A program made the position numbers and the translations under genes. The notes under the pieces are model-generated. The model saw only the letters and a program-made list of their open reading frames with translations. It made no database searches and was not told where the DNA came from. A stretch of DNA of 64,000 bases from Engraulis encrasicolus (Eukaryota > Chordata > Actinopteri > Clupeiformes > Engraulidae), in NCBI RefSeq assembly GCF_034702125.1, contig NC_085880.1, forward strand, positions 20,403,028 to 20,467,027, given 5' to 3'. How positions within the stretch are numbered: position 1 is the stretch's first letter; the number at the start of each line of letters is the position of its first letter. This document shows positions 16,601 through 30,906 of the stretch, in pieces.

Positions 16601-17886
16601 CACCTGTGAGAAAACACCACAAATGAAAATGTGGACAAATCAATTTATTGAGTCGCCAGCTGAAGGATCGATACAAATCGATACATTTTTTCCATTCCTA
16701 ATGTTGATGCAGGCATACTTCAACAATAGAGGCCAGGGGCTTGTGTTTGAGAGTGGGGTACAATCTAAGGGCTGTCTCGAGACCCAAAGGGAGTACATCA
16801 GTCCCTCTTCTTTCATAGGCAATTGGATACGATCACATTAATACAAAATAACTACACAATTCTGCAAATATCCCAGTAGCACCAATTATTGGAAAAGAAA
16901 GTGCACCTGATACCCACCTATTTCACTGGTAGAATAGTCCAGTATGTCAAACCCCCAGCCTTGGAAAGCAGCATAGCCCTGGTACATGTCGAACACCTCC
17001 GCTGTGAAGAGCATCGCCTCCTGTCCTCCGACTCCAGCTGTCACCTCCAGGACCAGATCACTCATGTCGGATTCCTCAGCAGGAATAAGGAGAGACATGA
17101 CCTGCGGACACAGAGGAATATATGTATGGAAATGACTGCCATGATCATGACTCAATTGCAATAGACTCATAGGGGGCTAATAGTGATATGATACTATGAT
17201 AAAGTGTAGTGTCATAGACCTTCTCACCGTTTGGCGCATGTCCTCAATAGCAGTCTGAAAAGACTCTCTTTCCATTTCTGCCAGCTCTCGCAACTCAGGG
17301 TCATTATCTAGTGGCAGATACACAACACTTTATTCCACAACACCAGAACAAATCTTGATCAACGGTGACTTGTTGAACGACTATCGAGTGTGTACAGTAT
17401 AAATCCCATTTGTTTACCTTTCAGCAATGCCTCAGTTTCTTCAAACTCTTTCTGCTTTAACTTCAGATCTCTGATTTGCTGCACCAGAGAGGATAAGATA
17501 GATACTCGCGTCCTCTTCCGACTCAGTTCCTCCTCGTCGCCGCTATCACCATCCGTTGCATTTAAACTTTTCAAACAGGTGTCGTACTCGTCTTCGACTT
17601 TCCTCAAGTACTCCTGCATCAGCGGCTTTGAGAAGATTTCCTCCACCGACAGAATCTTTGACAGAAATAATGACTGCGACCCATGAAGCCCACGGAGTAA
17701 TGTCGTGTGGCCACATTTTGGGAGAGAATAGGTTTCATGTCTAACATTGCTGTGTTTTGAGAATAGGCTTACATTTCTGTAGTGTAGTCTTTGTGGACAG
17801 TGTACTCGACAGGGCCCACAAACCTTAGCCAACAAGCATTTAGGAACAGAAGTTACACAACTGAATAATGTCCTGTAAGGTGTCAT
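13411..17886 (-). CDS. mtrf1l: Mitochondrial peptide chain release factor 1-like, seven coding exons
   Basis: This class-I release factor reads UAA/UAG in the mitochondrial ribosome and hydrolyses peptidyl-tRNA. Exons 17418-17886, 17228-17307, 16918-17101, 16440-16603, 15392-15509, 14649-14785 and 13411-13614 join with consistent phases to 451 residues; human has 380. The extra length is in the N-terminus, which looks like a mitochondrial presequence plus a coiled N-terminal domain. Exon 4 carries the PxT codon reader ([15 protein letters not shown]). Exon 5 carries the catalytic GAGGQHVN (GGQ at about 320-322). The codon-reading loop lacks the insertions of MTRF1, which with synteny to fbxo5 favours MTRF1L. 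The start at 17886 was chosen; an in-frame ATG at 17901 is an alternative. An inverted copy of exon 4 lies in intron 6. Confidence 0.95.
13873..14105 (+). pseudogene. Inverted duplicate of mtrf1l exon 4 inside mtrf1l intron 6
   Basis: The plus strand here reads as exon 4 of mtrf1l plus its flanking intron edges: about 15 nt of the acceptor side and about 50 nt past the donor. By eye there are eight differences across the 164-nt exon, about 95% identity. Both splice signals survive (TTTTCTCACAG and GAG|GTACAG) and the frame is open. Four changes alter the protein (I to L, L to R, Y to C, M to R) and four are silent. The host gene is transcribed from the minus strand, so this copy is antisense in the mtrf1l pre-mRNA. 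No other mtrf1l exon is duplicated beside it. Confidence 0.93.
14649..14785 (-). CDS. mtrf1l: mtrf1l coding exon 6
   Basis: This 137-nt exon runs from acceptor AATTTCCAG to donor TTACAG|GTACAC. It encodes [20 protein letters not shown]..., matching human [20 protein letters not shown]. Confidence 0.96.
15392..15509 (-). CDS. mtrf1l: mtrf1l coding exon 5 (GGQ catalytic motif)
   Basis: This 118-nt exon runs from acceptor TTGTTTTTCAG to donor ACAG|GTGAGG. It encodes [19 protein letters not shown], then [15 protein letters not shown], the universally conserved peptidyl-tRNA hydrolysis loop. Confidence 0.97.
16440..16603 (-). CDS. mtrf1l: mtrf1l coding exon 4 (stop-codon reading PxT motif)
   Basis: This 164-nt exon runs from acceptor TTTTCTCACAG to donor GAG|GTAGAG. 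It encodes [11 protein letters not shown]... [19 protein letters not shown]..., with PKT as the PxT tripeptide. A second copy lies inverted at about 13873-14105. The copy at 16440 is taken as functional because it is on the gene strand and in order with exons 3 and 5. Confidence 0.96.
16918..17101 (-). CDS. mtrf1l: mtrf1l coding exon 3
   Basis: This 184-nt exon runs from acceptor GTCCGCAG to donor ATAG|GTGGGT (phase 1). It encodes [17 protein letters not shown], near-identical to human [17 protein letters not shown]. This VGGQEA is a conserved release-factor motif and not the catalytic GGQ. Confidence 0.96.
17228..17307 (-). CDS. mtrf1l: mtrf1l coding exon 2
   Basis: This 80-nt exon runs from acceptor CTGCCACTAG to donor ACG|GTGAGA. 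It encodes [17 protein letters not shown]..., matching human NEDLRKLAENEITLCQ. Confidence 0.93.
17418..17886 (-). CDS. mtrf1l: mtrf1l coding exon 1 (presequence and N-terminal domain)
   Basis: This exon has 156 codons plus one base and ends at donor AAAG|GTAAAC. The N-terminus [10 protein letters not shown]... is rich in Arg, Ser, Cys and hydrophobic residues with few acids, as expected for mitochondrial import. The later part ([20 protein letters not shown]) matches human VIKLLNEKERELRETEHLL. Upstream in-frame ATGs at 17901 and 17931 remain possible. Confidence 0.88.
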
Positions 17887-18335
17887 GACTGACACACTCA
17901 TAAACAGGCTGTTTCTATTTATCAGACACAAATAAAAACGTCTCCCTATACTCTAAATCCTGCCGGAAAATAATCCATTCAGAGAGTTGATCGTTGACAA
18001 GGGTGCATTTATCAGGAGCTAAATTGACAGGACATCGGTGTTTTCATGCATTTCTTCAGGGCGCAGACATATTGGAACAACTACGCATGTGCCAAACTGC
18101 CAATGCTTTTACCGTAATTACAGTTGAAGACGTGCAAAAAAAATTATGCGCAGCGGCAATGTTTTAAAAGAGCCAACAGATGGCGTAACATAGTTTCTAA
18201 TATTTCCACCTCTGAAGCAGGAAGCCTGTTTTTGTCACTCACTGTATTGTTATTCCACATCAAAAAATATTCAGAGACTGAAATAACTTGAACGACTAGT
18301 TCAGTATATCAATTAGCCGTTTCATTCCCCTAGGG

Positions 18336-18697
18336 CAGGGATTCCCAAACTGGGGTGTGTGCACCCCTGAGGGTGCGCGGCCTGCCATAAGGGGGTGCGC
18401 GAGCTGAATAGAGCAATGGTGGATATGTGAGTTTTTATCTAGCATTAATGAACATTAAGTAGTTTTTAATAGTATGGTGCATTATATGCTGGAAGGCTCC
18501 ATCTGAAGTGTAGTTTATTTCCAAGACTATTGGAAAGGAGGATTCCCCAAAAACGACTGTGCTTAATATGCAGTGAATGAGCATTGAATCCATACTTGCG
18601 CGGCCATCAGCACACCAAAATATTCGCTCAGGGGGTGCGCGAACCACATTGAAATGTACAAAGGGGTGCGCAGGGGATAAAAGTTTGGGAACCCCTG
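18336..18697. mobile_element. hAT-type MITE, 362 bp, upstream of mtrf1l
   Basis: Termini CAGGGATTCCCAAACT / AGTTTGGGAACCCCTG are flanked by CCCTAGGG and CCTTAGGG (7 of 8 bases). Three or more GGGGTGCGCG motifs lie inside. It is about 0.4 kb from the mtrf1l start. Confidence 0.88.
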
Positions 18698-19249
18698 CCT
18701 TAGGGCTAAATCACTTCAAAGTAATTACTTCAAAGTTCTGGTAACATTACTAAACTAATATGCTTTACACTGCATTGACAGCCCCAAACCTTACATCCTG
18801 TCCTAGAATAGGCTATTCCCAATTTTACTCAAAGTATTTAGCAATAGTAGTATAGTAGGCCTACTACGGTCGTAGGCTTTAACTCTTTTCAGAGATGGTG
18901 ATCCACTGGCGGAGCAGTGCACATTATGCAACATTGAAATAAATAGGTCCAATAATTAAAGATAGCCTATAATATTTAAAACAAATGTTATCAAGAAAAT
19001 ACATTGCATTGTATAAAAAACCTTTTGAAGTCAGTATGTCTTGAATGCTCAATACAATAAAGATAAAATCAACCATAATAACCTAGCTGTTGTCTACCAG
19101 TAGGCCTTCTATACAGTAACCTGATAATGTGAGTTGATGTATACACAACCATATACACTATATTACCAAAAGTATTAACTAACCTGCCTCGACTCGTATG
19201 AATTTAACTGTCATACCATTCCTAACCCATAGGATTCAATATGATATCG

Positions 19250-19845
19250 CATATCGAACTCACTCATGACAGGTCTACCTGCTTGTGCGCTAAAACCTCT
19301 GCAGATGATCCAGAATGCGGCGGCACGGTTGATATTCAATCAACCCAAAAGGACCCATGTTACTCCTCTATTTATTGAGTTGCGCTGGTTACCGATCGCA
19401 GCCCGGATCAAGCACAAGGCATTGACCCTTGCCTACAAAACCATCACAGGAACGGCCCCAGCTCATCTGAAGGACCTACTAACGCCTTATGTTACTGGAA
19501 GAGAACTGTGCTCATCCAGCACAAGCCGTCTGGCTCTGCCATCCAGTCGCTCTAGGTACTCCCAGTCAAGATTGTTCTCCGTTGTGGTAGCCAAGTGGTG
19601 GAACGGTCTCCCAGAGGCAGCAAGACTAAGCACATCTCTTGCAGCCTTCAAGAAACAACTAAAGACCTTCCTCTTTCGAGAGTATCTACTAGACTAATGC
19701 TTGAGCTGGCCTTGCCCCAGGGCAGACTCCTGACATGATGTTTAGTTTAGTTTAGTCAAGTCAAGTCAAGTTTATTGTCAATTTCTTTACATGCACTGGT
19801 CATACAAAGAATGGGGATGAGGGGTGGGATCGTTGTAGTTTAGTT

Positions 19846-19876
<31 letters not shown>

Positions 19877-20035
19877 ACTCGTAAACCTAACCCCTCTTTG
19901 CAACTGCACTTGTTGTTCTGTATATCTCCTGTGCACTTTGTATTTGCTTGTGATGTTGGCTTGATTATATCCTTTTTTGAAAGTCGCTTTGGTTATAAAA
20001 CGTCTGCCAAATGCAATGTAATGTAATGTAATGTA
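19250..20035 (+). mobile_element. 5'-truncated L2-type LINE inserted in the Tc1-like element
   Basis: The ORF at 19266-19697 encodes the end of a non-LTR reverse transcriptase protein: LQMIQNAAARLIFNQPKRTH, LRWLPIAARIKHKAL, and WWNGLPEAARLSTSLAAFK. It is followed by an L2-type 3' tail (CGTCTGCCAAATGCAATGTA and repeats). Flanking ATATCG at 19244-19249 and 20036-20041 is the target duplication. The ORF lacks the polymerase core, so the copy is dead on arrival. The tail region also carries a (GT)n tract and a CAAGTCAAGTCAAG phrase. Confidence 0.87.
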
Positions 20036-20095
20036 ATATCGGTCCACCTTTTGCAGCTATTACAGCTTCAACTCATGTGGCAGGGCTGTCCACAG

Positions 20096-20249
20096 CAGAG
20101 TTGTATAAAGTAGAAGTAGAAGTACTCTTACAGATTACAGTAATTACAACACTCGTACTATGATATTACAAAGTTGAAACCATGTACTATCATACCACTG
20201 TGTTGTTACATCTGTAAGAGTACGTCTGCTTCTACTTTATACAACTCTG
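20096..20249. mobile_element. 154-bp MITE inserted in the Tc1-like element
   Basis: Long inverted ends, CAGAGTTGTATAAAGTAGAA and TTCTACTTTATACAACTCTG. The flanks GTCCACAG and GTCCACAA match 7 of 8 bases. Both flanks belong to the Tc1-like element. Confidence 0.9.
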
Positions 20250-20883
20250 GTCCACAAGGTTGAGGAGTGTGTTTGTAGGAATTTTTGACCATTCTTCCAA
20301 AAAGTGTGAGGTCACACACTGATGTTGGTCGATAAGGCCTGGCTCTCTATCTTCGCTCTTATTAATCCCAAAGGTGTTCTATTGGGTTCAGGTTAGGACT
20401 CTGTGCTGGCCAGTCAAGTTCACCCATACCATACTCTGTCATCCATGTCTTTATGGACCTTGCTTTGTGTACCGTCTGGTGAACAGTCATGTTGGAAGAA
20501 GAAGAGGCATGCTCCAAACTGTTCCCACTGGGAGCATGGAATTGTCCTAAATGTTTTTGGTATCCTGTCCATGCTCCCAATATTGTGAGAAATTCCCCAA
20601 AAATTCCTATAAACACTCTACTCAACCTTGTGGACAGCCTTCCCGGATTAGTTGTAATAGCTGCAATAGCTGTACTAGCCGCAAAAGGTTGACTAAGATC
20701 ATATAGAACGCATTGGGTTAGAAATGAGATGGCAGTTATGTTCATATGTTAGCGAATACTTTTGGTAAGGTAATGTATCGGAATAAACGAGGCATGCCAG
20801 GCAGTGCTGATATCACCATAGACACAGTTGAGGCATTCAAGACGTGCAGCTGCAGTGCTGCAACAGGCCTTTCTGAGTAATTT

Positions 20884-21031
20884 GGGGCAGCCGTGGCCTA
20901 ATAGTTAGGCAGTTGGTCTTGGAATCTAAAGGTTGCAGGTTCCAGGCACTGTAACCAATGCTCTGTATTATCTGCAAGTATCTTTGGATAAAAGTGTCAG
21001 CTAAGTGTAATGTAATGTAATGTATTGTAAT
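20884..21031 (+). repeat. tRNA-derived SINE, same family
   Basis: Begins GGGGCAGCCGTGGCCTAAT, has a degraded B box, then TTTGGATAAAAGTGTCAGC and (AATGT)n. The middle is deleted relative to 6579-6767. Confidence 0.82.
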
Positions 21032-21127
21032 TGAAGGCCACACATCCTGATTCTCACCCTTGCAGTGGGACCAGTGGATGTTATGGATAAATGTTGCTGT
21101 TATCGATGTATTTGTGTATGTCTGTAT

Positions 21128-24810
<3,683 letters not shown>

Positions 24811-25092
24811 TAGGACAGCAAAAAAGATGAGGCGCACAAGGCTTGCAGGTTCAAAAAGTGTATTGTGGCCGACAAATTAACAAAAGAAGTCAACGGAAAA
24901 TATCTGGAGCTACAAACGTTTCGGACCTAGTCCATTATCAATGTCTCCAGTAGCAACTGGCTACTGGAGACATTGATAATGGACTAGGTCCGAAACGTTT
25001 GTAGCTCTTGACTTCTTTTGTTAATTCGTCGGCCACAATACACTTTTTGAACCTGCAAGCCTTGTGTGCGCCTAATCTTTTTGACTGTCCTA
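24811..25092. repeat. Near-perfect 282-bp palindrome with a degenerate hammerhead-like core
   Basis: Two arms of about 140 nt are inverted around a 5-nt centre at 24955-24959. The left arm alone has a 14-nt extra stretch. Each arm contains GGAC-TAG-GTCC followed by GAAAC. In the right arm this is preceded by TTGATAA in place of CTGATGA. It looks like two head-to-head Penelope-type terminal fragments. Confidence 0.85.
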
Positions 25093-25213
25093 GTATCACT
25101 ATTTTGGTGAGCAGTCACACCAAGCAACAAGTGATTCTAAGTTAAGGCGTAGACGCCAACTTTCTTTGTTTCCTTACCAGTCAGAATGTACAAATGTAGG
25201 CTACTCACCCATG

Positions 25214-25504
25214 ACTGGATTGGCCATTGGGGGCATGCTGGGCATTTGCCCGGTGGACTGTTGATGATTTAGATTATTGGCCTGGTTTGGGCCTGGGCCT
25301 CCCCTCACTGGTATCAGTCCTCATGCCACTTCAGATGCCTGTCCAAGACAGTCAGATTAAAAAAAATCAACATGGGTGTTGCGGTCAAAATAGCTCATAT
25401 TAGATGACTTACTGTAAATGCTGCCATATATTTCATTGTCTCAATGCTTGGTGGACTGCACGCCGCCGAAAATGCCCAGCCCAGGTTTTATCCCAATTAC
25501 AGCC
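25214..25504. mobile_element. hAT-like remnant, CTGGATTGG family (second copy)
   Basis: CTGGATTGGCCATTGGGGGC and TGGGCATTTGCCCGGTGG at the left. AATGCCCAGCCCAGG near the right end. Confidence 0.6.
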
Positions 25505-26165
25505 TTGTACTCACCCGACATCATTGCAATGAATAAATGCATCAATGGCAGTTTAAGCTTATAGTCTCCATTGATTTAACTGCTGTCTCTCCACATTTAT
25601 CTGATATCCCATTTCACTACTATGGTAAGAAGAGATAGGTATTATATGATGACTCACTCAATCATATTTTGGCTATGGATGGGTTTGGAGACCTACAGAT
25701 GTAGTCTAAGGGCCTTCGGAAGAGATATCAGAGAATATCCGGAGAGGTCAAGGTTTGTGCTTCAGCAAAAAGATAGATGACAGACGGAATATTACATAAG
25801 GTTTACATTCTTGACTTTTTTAAGTAGCCTGCACTAATGTGGTTATGATGGGAAGTTTATCAAGAGTTTACATGCAAGCTAGTATGCACCTTAACAGCCT
25901 TTTCAATTGTAGCCGATAACATTAACATTCCTATTCATAAAAATAGCTGAAACAAGTGCATCCTATTCTTCAAATACATGTTTTTAAAACAACAGTGTGT
26001 TTTAAATTTGCCATTCTATACCCTGGTCCTGCCTGCTTAGAACAGAAATCTTATCACTTCTTTGGCCAAATCTGAAGGCTAAGTAAGGGCAGTTTGTTGT
26101 TCAACTCTCTCAGCCCCGCTACATGAATGGAATATTGGAGGATGTGTCAACCATATCATATCTTG

Positions 26166-26320
26166 GCCCGGGCTGTGGCTCAAACAGTTGGGGCATCGAC
26201 TATTACACCAGGGACCCGGGTTCGCTTCCGGCTCGAAGTCATTTACTGATCCTCCCCCACCTCTCTCTCCCACTGGCTTGGTGTCACCATCTCACACTGT
26301 CCCATCAAATAAAGGCATAC
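26166..26320 (+). repeat. Second SINE family (copy 2)
   Basis: GGGCTGTGGCTCAAACAGTT, then GGGTTCGCTTCCGGCTCG, ending with CACACTGTCCCATCAAATAAA. Confidence 0.75.
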
Positions 26321-26555
26321 AGTGTAAGCCCCTAAACATATTTCTTAAAAACATCATGGCTCTAAGTTGATACATACTGTAGCAGCCCAATCGGTAGCAC
26401 CCACCATATGATTCAAGAGATTTATTGTCATTGTTAAAAAAAGGCACCAAAATTGTGTGTGGAGCGCAACACTGAGTACAAGATACACATTTAAAGTGCA
26501 ACAAAGGTAAAAGTGTGTGTCACTAGTGCTTTATACCCCTATCCCCAGTCCAATT

Positions 26556-26926
26556 TAAAGGTACGTATTCTGTGCAGGAAATGGCCAAAAAAGGTACTGC
26601 AACTATGGTGCTCATTGAAACTGGGTTGCCTATTGCCAAATTTGATCTTTTCATGAAAGTTCACTAAGTAATAAACAAATATTTTCTAGTATGGCCAAAG
26701 TACAGTCATTCTCGCAGCTAAAAATGGCTATGTCTAGAAATTCAAAATGGCGGACCATGGAGAATATCCCCCTTTTTCACGTATGAAAAATGCAATTTTT
26801 CCAGTCATAATGAATACATAGAATTTGATGATGGTGGTAAGTATTCATGAAAAAGGTAACATTAGTGATTGGGTAGCATGAATTCTGGAAATAAACACCT
26901 AAAAATCTAACAGAGTATACCTTTAA
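26556..26926. mobile_element. MITE with TTAAAGGTA ends
   Basis: TTTAAAGGTACGTATTCTGTG and the inverted ACAGAGTATACCTTTAAA form the ends. Host TTTAAAGTGCAACAAAG occurs on both sides (about 26489 and 26924). The superfamily is not clear; a TTAA target is possible. Confidence 0.65.
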
Positions 26927-27013
26927 AGTGCAACAAAGATAAAATTGCCACCAGTGCATGATACCCATGATGGCACTTTTATCTCTGTTGCTTTGTTGCA
27001 TGGGTCATGTTGT

Positions 27014-27203
27014 CAGTGGTGTAGTCTACTTTTTTATGGTGGGTATACTGTGTATTTGAGCATTTTTTGAAGTGGGTATACTGTATATATTTGTGCTATT
27101 CAAAACAATGGATCAATCAATTTTAAGTGGGTATACTGAAATCCTTGAAATTTAGAAGTGGGTATACTCCATATACCCGCGTTCTACATATACTTCACCA
27201 CTG
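27014..27203. mobile_element. hAT-like MITE, family B (second copy)
   Basis: About 95% identical by eye to 4792-4985, with its own perfect target duplication CATGTTGT (27006-27013, 27204-27211). Confidence 0.93.
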
Positions 27204-27302
27204 CATGTTGTATACAGTAAGTTACGTTGTAATGTCCAGTTGGGTCCAGATCATTTTCCATCTTCCGTTATTGCTGTGTCTTCCTGGAGACTGGGTGCTA
27301 CG

Positions 27303-27658
27303 TAGGGCTGGGCGATATGGAAAAAAACAATATCACGATATGGATTACTTTATATCACGATAACGATATATATCACAATATAGCACAATTACATACATTT
27401 TCAGTTATTCTCTTTATTTGCTCTTTATTTTTTCATGTCGCAAAACAACCTTTCTTTAAAATGGATCTTTTTATTCTTATTTTTACAGTTACATTAACTT
27501 ATAGTGTGTATTGTGACAACATGAAATCTAATTAAATGATATTCAATTGTATAAAATTGATATAATTACTATCACGATATGAACGATATAGGAGAAAGGT
27601 CATGATATACACTTTTATATCACGATAACGATATATATTGTCATATTGCCCAGCCCTA
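27303..27658. mobile_element. hAT-type MITE, 356 bp, family C
   Basis: Ends TAGGGCTGGGCGATAT / CATATTGCCCAGCCCTA have a perfect 8-bp duplication GTGCTACG (27295-27302, 27659-27666). The AT-rich interior has repeated ATCACGATA motifs. Confidence 0.92.
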
Positions 27659-28633
27659 GTGCTACGTACTAAGAAGACCATATTGTCTTTTGCCGGGTGT
27701 CCCCCAACCGCCAGCCCTTCCCTTCTGCTGAGCTGGGGAATGTGATATAACGATTACGTGGAGGAATGTATGGTATCATTGGTGGGAAAACATTGGTTAA
27801 AACCCACACGCTCCGTTTAACACAAGGGAGAGGAATGTGAGACTTTGGAAACTGCAGACAAATGGGTTGTTAACATTACATTACATGACATTACATTACA
27901 TGACATTAACATGGCTTAATAATGTCATTAAGACTAAGCGTAGTGAAAACGAATTCAAGGTTGTTTGATTGCTTTTTCAAAATAATATTGTCTGTTGAAT
28001 TTATACTGGAAAGTTCAGTGCAAAAATTCTACTGAAGAGCATATGAGTTGAGCAGGGCTTTTGAGGTGATTTTTGTTTTCTTGTTTAGTTGGATATGCTG
28101 TCAATCTGATTGGTTTCCTCTGTGGTTTTTTTGACCAGCTCACAAAACTAATGTAACAAATCACTGCTTCAAAGTGACAAGTGTGCAGTATCATTTAATA
28201 ACCATAGCTCAACATGTCAATTCTGTCTGTCACCTGTACTGGTGAGATTATCCTGGACAGCATATCACCAGTTGAACAGTGTTGCTTTACTGGAGTCTAA
28301 CTCCACATACCTGTATAGGCTATGTTTCTCACAAATGGATTGCACTCGTAAACCTGATCTGAGCCTGTCATTCAGCGAGCATCTAGAAGATCACAGAAGC
28401 GACGATGTAAACACATCGCTGCTTCAAAGAGACCACCACCGCCACCACAACTAAATAGCACTAGCTGGAAATGTCAATTGTGTCTGCCACCTGTGCTGGT
28501 TTTTCAGCCTCGGCTTCTCTTGGCAAAGACTCCTGAGTTAATCCTATTGCAGCAGAGTGCTGGCCTGCTGTGGGGAGACACCGCTGCCAGCTGCTGACAA
28601 GGCTTACAAAATCATCACTACACAACAAAAAAT

Positions 28634-28740
28634 GCAATGTCAATTCAACTCTTAGAGAGTCGGTGTAACACCTTCTTGAGTGTATTTGGTCCTAGAGTAC
28701 TCTCTAAGTGTTGAACTAACACTGCATTGTTTACTGTGGT
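28634..28740. repeat. Small palindromic MITE
   Basis: TTCAACTCTTAGAGAGT is inverted as ACTCTCTAAGTGTTGAA. Similar GAATTAACACTG ends occur near 850-863 and 33980-33995. Confidence 0.65.
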
Positions 28741-28745
28741 ACTGG

Positions 28746-29019
28746 ACAGGGCTGGATTGGGACAAAAAATCAGGCTGGGCATTTTCAGCCAAGACCGTTC
28801 CGCCAGACATTGAGAGAGACATTTACCGTAATCCTGTGACTATGTTTGTAGTCATCTATTACGAGCTATTTTGAGCACAACAGGCAACATTTATATTTAA
28901 ATCTGACTCTGAGCTCTAGCAGCATGACTGATACCACTACATTGAGGGGAGGAACAGTCCAAAATCATCAGCAGTCCACCGGGCAAATGCCCTGTATGCC
29001 TTATGGCCAATCCAGCTAT
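28746..29019. mobile_element. hAT-like remnant, CTGGATTGG family
   Basis: CAGGGCTGGATTGG at the left and CCAATCCAGC at the right, with GGGCATTT / AAATGCCC inside. Related to 25214-25504. A short (CAGAG)n tandem follows at 29029-29053. Confidence 0.65.
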
Positions 29020-29404
29020 GATACTGGGCACAGCAGAGCAGAGCAGAGCAGAGCGCACTCACTGGTATTTCAGAGTTTGTCTAAGCTGGGCCAGAAAAAG
29101 TTCTGCTTGCGGCCTGTGGCACCTAGCCAAGCCGTGCCCTCCTAGTGACGCAACACCTTCAGCGTTGCTACTAGTCAGGTCAAGAGCAACGCAAGTACTT
29201 CCTGAGCTCCCAAAAAATTGGGAACTCCTCCCACTTTGTCGGGAAGCAAACAACCATTAGCAAATCAAGAGAGGCGGGTCAACCATGCCGTTTGGGAAAT
29301 ATTAATTGTTATGCTCTTGGTCAGACCAAGTCTCGAAGAAATTTGAAAGTCGATGATAATCAGGCTAGTGGCACCTGCCTCACCTCACTCTGACTGTATG
29401 GGTA

Positions 29405-29590
29405 CATTCCATTATCCAAACTCCTGTCCTCGACCTGTGCTTGTGGCCTCATGCTTTGCTGACACTCTGCCTTCGTGGCAAAAACAACAAAAGCGCTTTT
29501 GCGAGATATTGAATTGAACTTCTGTCGTCAGTGATGTCTTGCAACATCATCACAAGGCCACAAGCACAAGCGGGTGTTACGGGATGGTAA
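29405..29590. mobile_element. Inverted-repeat element with related fragments at 7100-7360 and 15545-15650
   Basis: CCTCGACCTGTGCTTGTGGCC at the left is mirrored by GGCCACAAGCACAAGCGGG at the right. TTTTGCGAGATA and TTCTGTCGTCAGTGA are shared with 7267-7320. The left end is shared with 15550-15600 in mtrf1l intron 4. Confidence 0.7.
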
Positions 29591-30695
29591 TGAGGATAAC
29601 GGGAAGAACCCTATGTTTTGACAGGCAAGGGGAAGAAAATCAACTTGAGATGGGCTGAGAATGTTGGCCGCTGCCTTCGGAACACGCTTAGCCTAGAAAT
29701 CTAGACGCCCCTAGAGGCCGCAAATTGAATTGTAGGGGTTTAGCTCGCTAGGCTAGAACGCGCTCACATCGCGGCAACGCTGACTGCAAGAGACTGACAC
29801 TGGAGCACTCAACCATGTTGAACGGAAGCCTTATGGCTCCCAGAGGAGATCTTTCTCCCGGGTACAATTAAGCCCTTCTCCAACCTCAAAATAACCCCAA
29901 CCACAGGAAAAAAAGGGGTGAGATCTGTGAATACGCTCTGTCTGTCACTGTCCTGGTCCTGGCTGTCAAAAGGTACGGTAGGCCTACTCTTTAGGCCCCT
30001 CATGCCATTCAAGAGCACCAAGACCTTCCTCTGGACTATCTCTGGGGCGAAACGCTTTTGTTTGGACTTAATGGTGTGTAGATTTGGAAGAGTGTCAACT
30101 GAGCTTACTGCAGTATGGACAATAGCCTGCACTCCCTCCCCCCCTAACCCTGTTAGTTGAATTGCACTCTCTTAATGCTGCTCTAAAGTGTTGGCACAGA
30201 CCTGACAGTGGCTGTTTTTAGATATAATGATCCCAGCCCCCTCAAGGCCGCCCTCCGCTTTGTTTTTAGGCAATATTTATGACCCTTTTTAATTAATACC
30301 ATCCATGACTCCGCGCTGAGGAGTAGCCTGTCTCAGCCAGCGGGAACAGACAACTTGTTGTTCAGTATTTTCGGCGGAAACTAAGGCGTGGAAGGGCAGG
30401 GAAGGGAATGGAAGTGAAGTGAAGTGAGGGCGCTTGCCAAACCCCACATGGAAATGGAAACTGAGGGCACAGCCAGACTCGGATGCCAGTCACAGGACAT
30501 GACAGGGCATTTGTACCTACGCTAGGCTCCGTGTGCGCCGTGCCTGTCAGCCTACTGTTCATGCCTGCCTGTCTGTCCCCGTGGTGGCAGCACGAGCAGC
30601 AGGAGCTGCACGGAGGTGACTTCTCAAGTATCTCCACCATGCAACACACCAGGCATGTGACGCGAGTGGAAAGGGAGCCCAACGGCATTAGCACC

Positions 30696-30851
30696 CAGGG
30701 GTGCTGACAGGGGGGACAAAGGGGACAGTTGTCCTGGGCCCAGGGAGAGAGGAGGCCCAGATTTGGGTCCTCATTACACTGAGTCTATTGGGATGGGGGG
30801 CCCTTTGAGATGACTTTGTCCTAGGCCCGGCCAAAGCTGTCAACAGCCCTG
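30696..30851 (+). mobile_element. Family A MITE (copy 4), complete, 156 bp
   Basis: CAGGGGTGCTGACAG / CTGTCAACAGCCCTG termini and a perfect 8-bp duplication TTAGCACC (30688-30695, 30852-30859) define the true ends of family A. Confidence 0.92.
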
Positions 30852-30906
30852 TTAGCACCAGAGGGGAAAACAAACAGGCGGCTGGTTTGGCCCTCGCAGT
30901 AAGGCC

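Larger units (their letters stand above)
19156..20775 (-). mobile_element. Tc1/mariner-like foldback element, interrupted by an L2 LINE and a MITE
   Basis: The left end TACACTATATTACCAAAAGT and the right end AATACTTTTGGTAAGG are inverted. About 180 bp next to each end are mutually inverted: 19156-19249 plus 20042-20095 plus 20250-20290, against 20598-20775. The minus strand around 20362-20420 still encodes MGELDWPAQSPNLNPIEHLWD, the C-terminal DDE region of Tc1-type transposase. The catalytic domain is otherwise missing, so it is non-autonomous. Two later insertions split it. Confidence 0.88.

Noticed and set aside
30362..30694. RGS17-like Cys-rich string (SSCCSCCHHGD) on the minus strand
   Set aside because: A short Cys run only. 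No RGS domain follows and the rest of the frame does not match.
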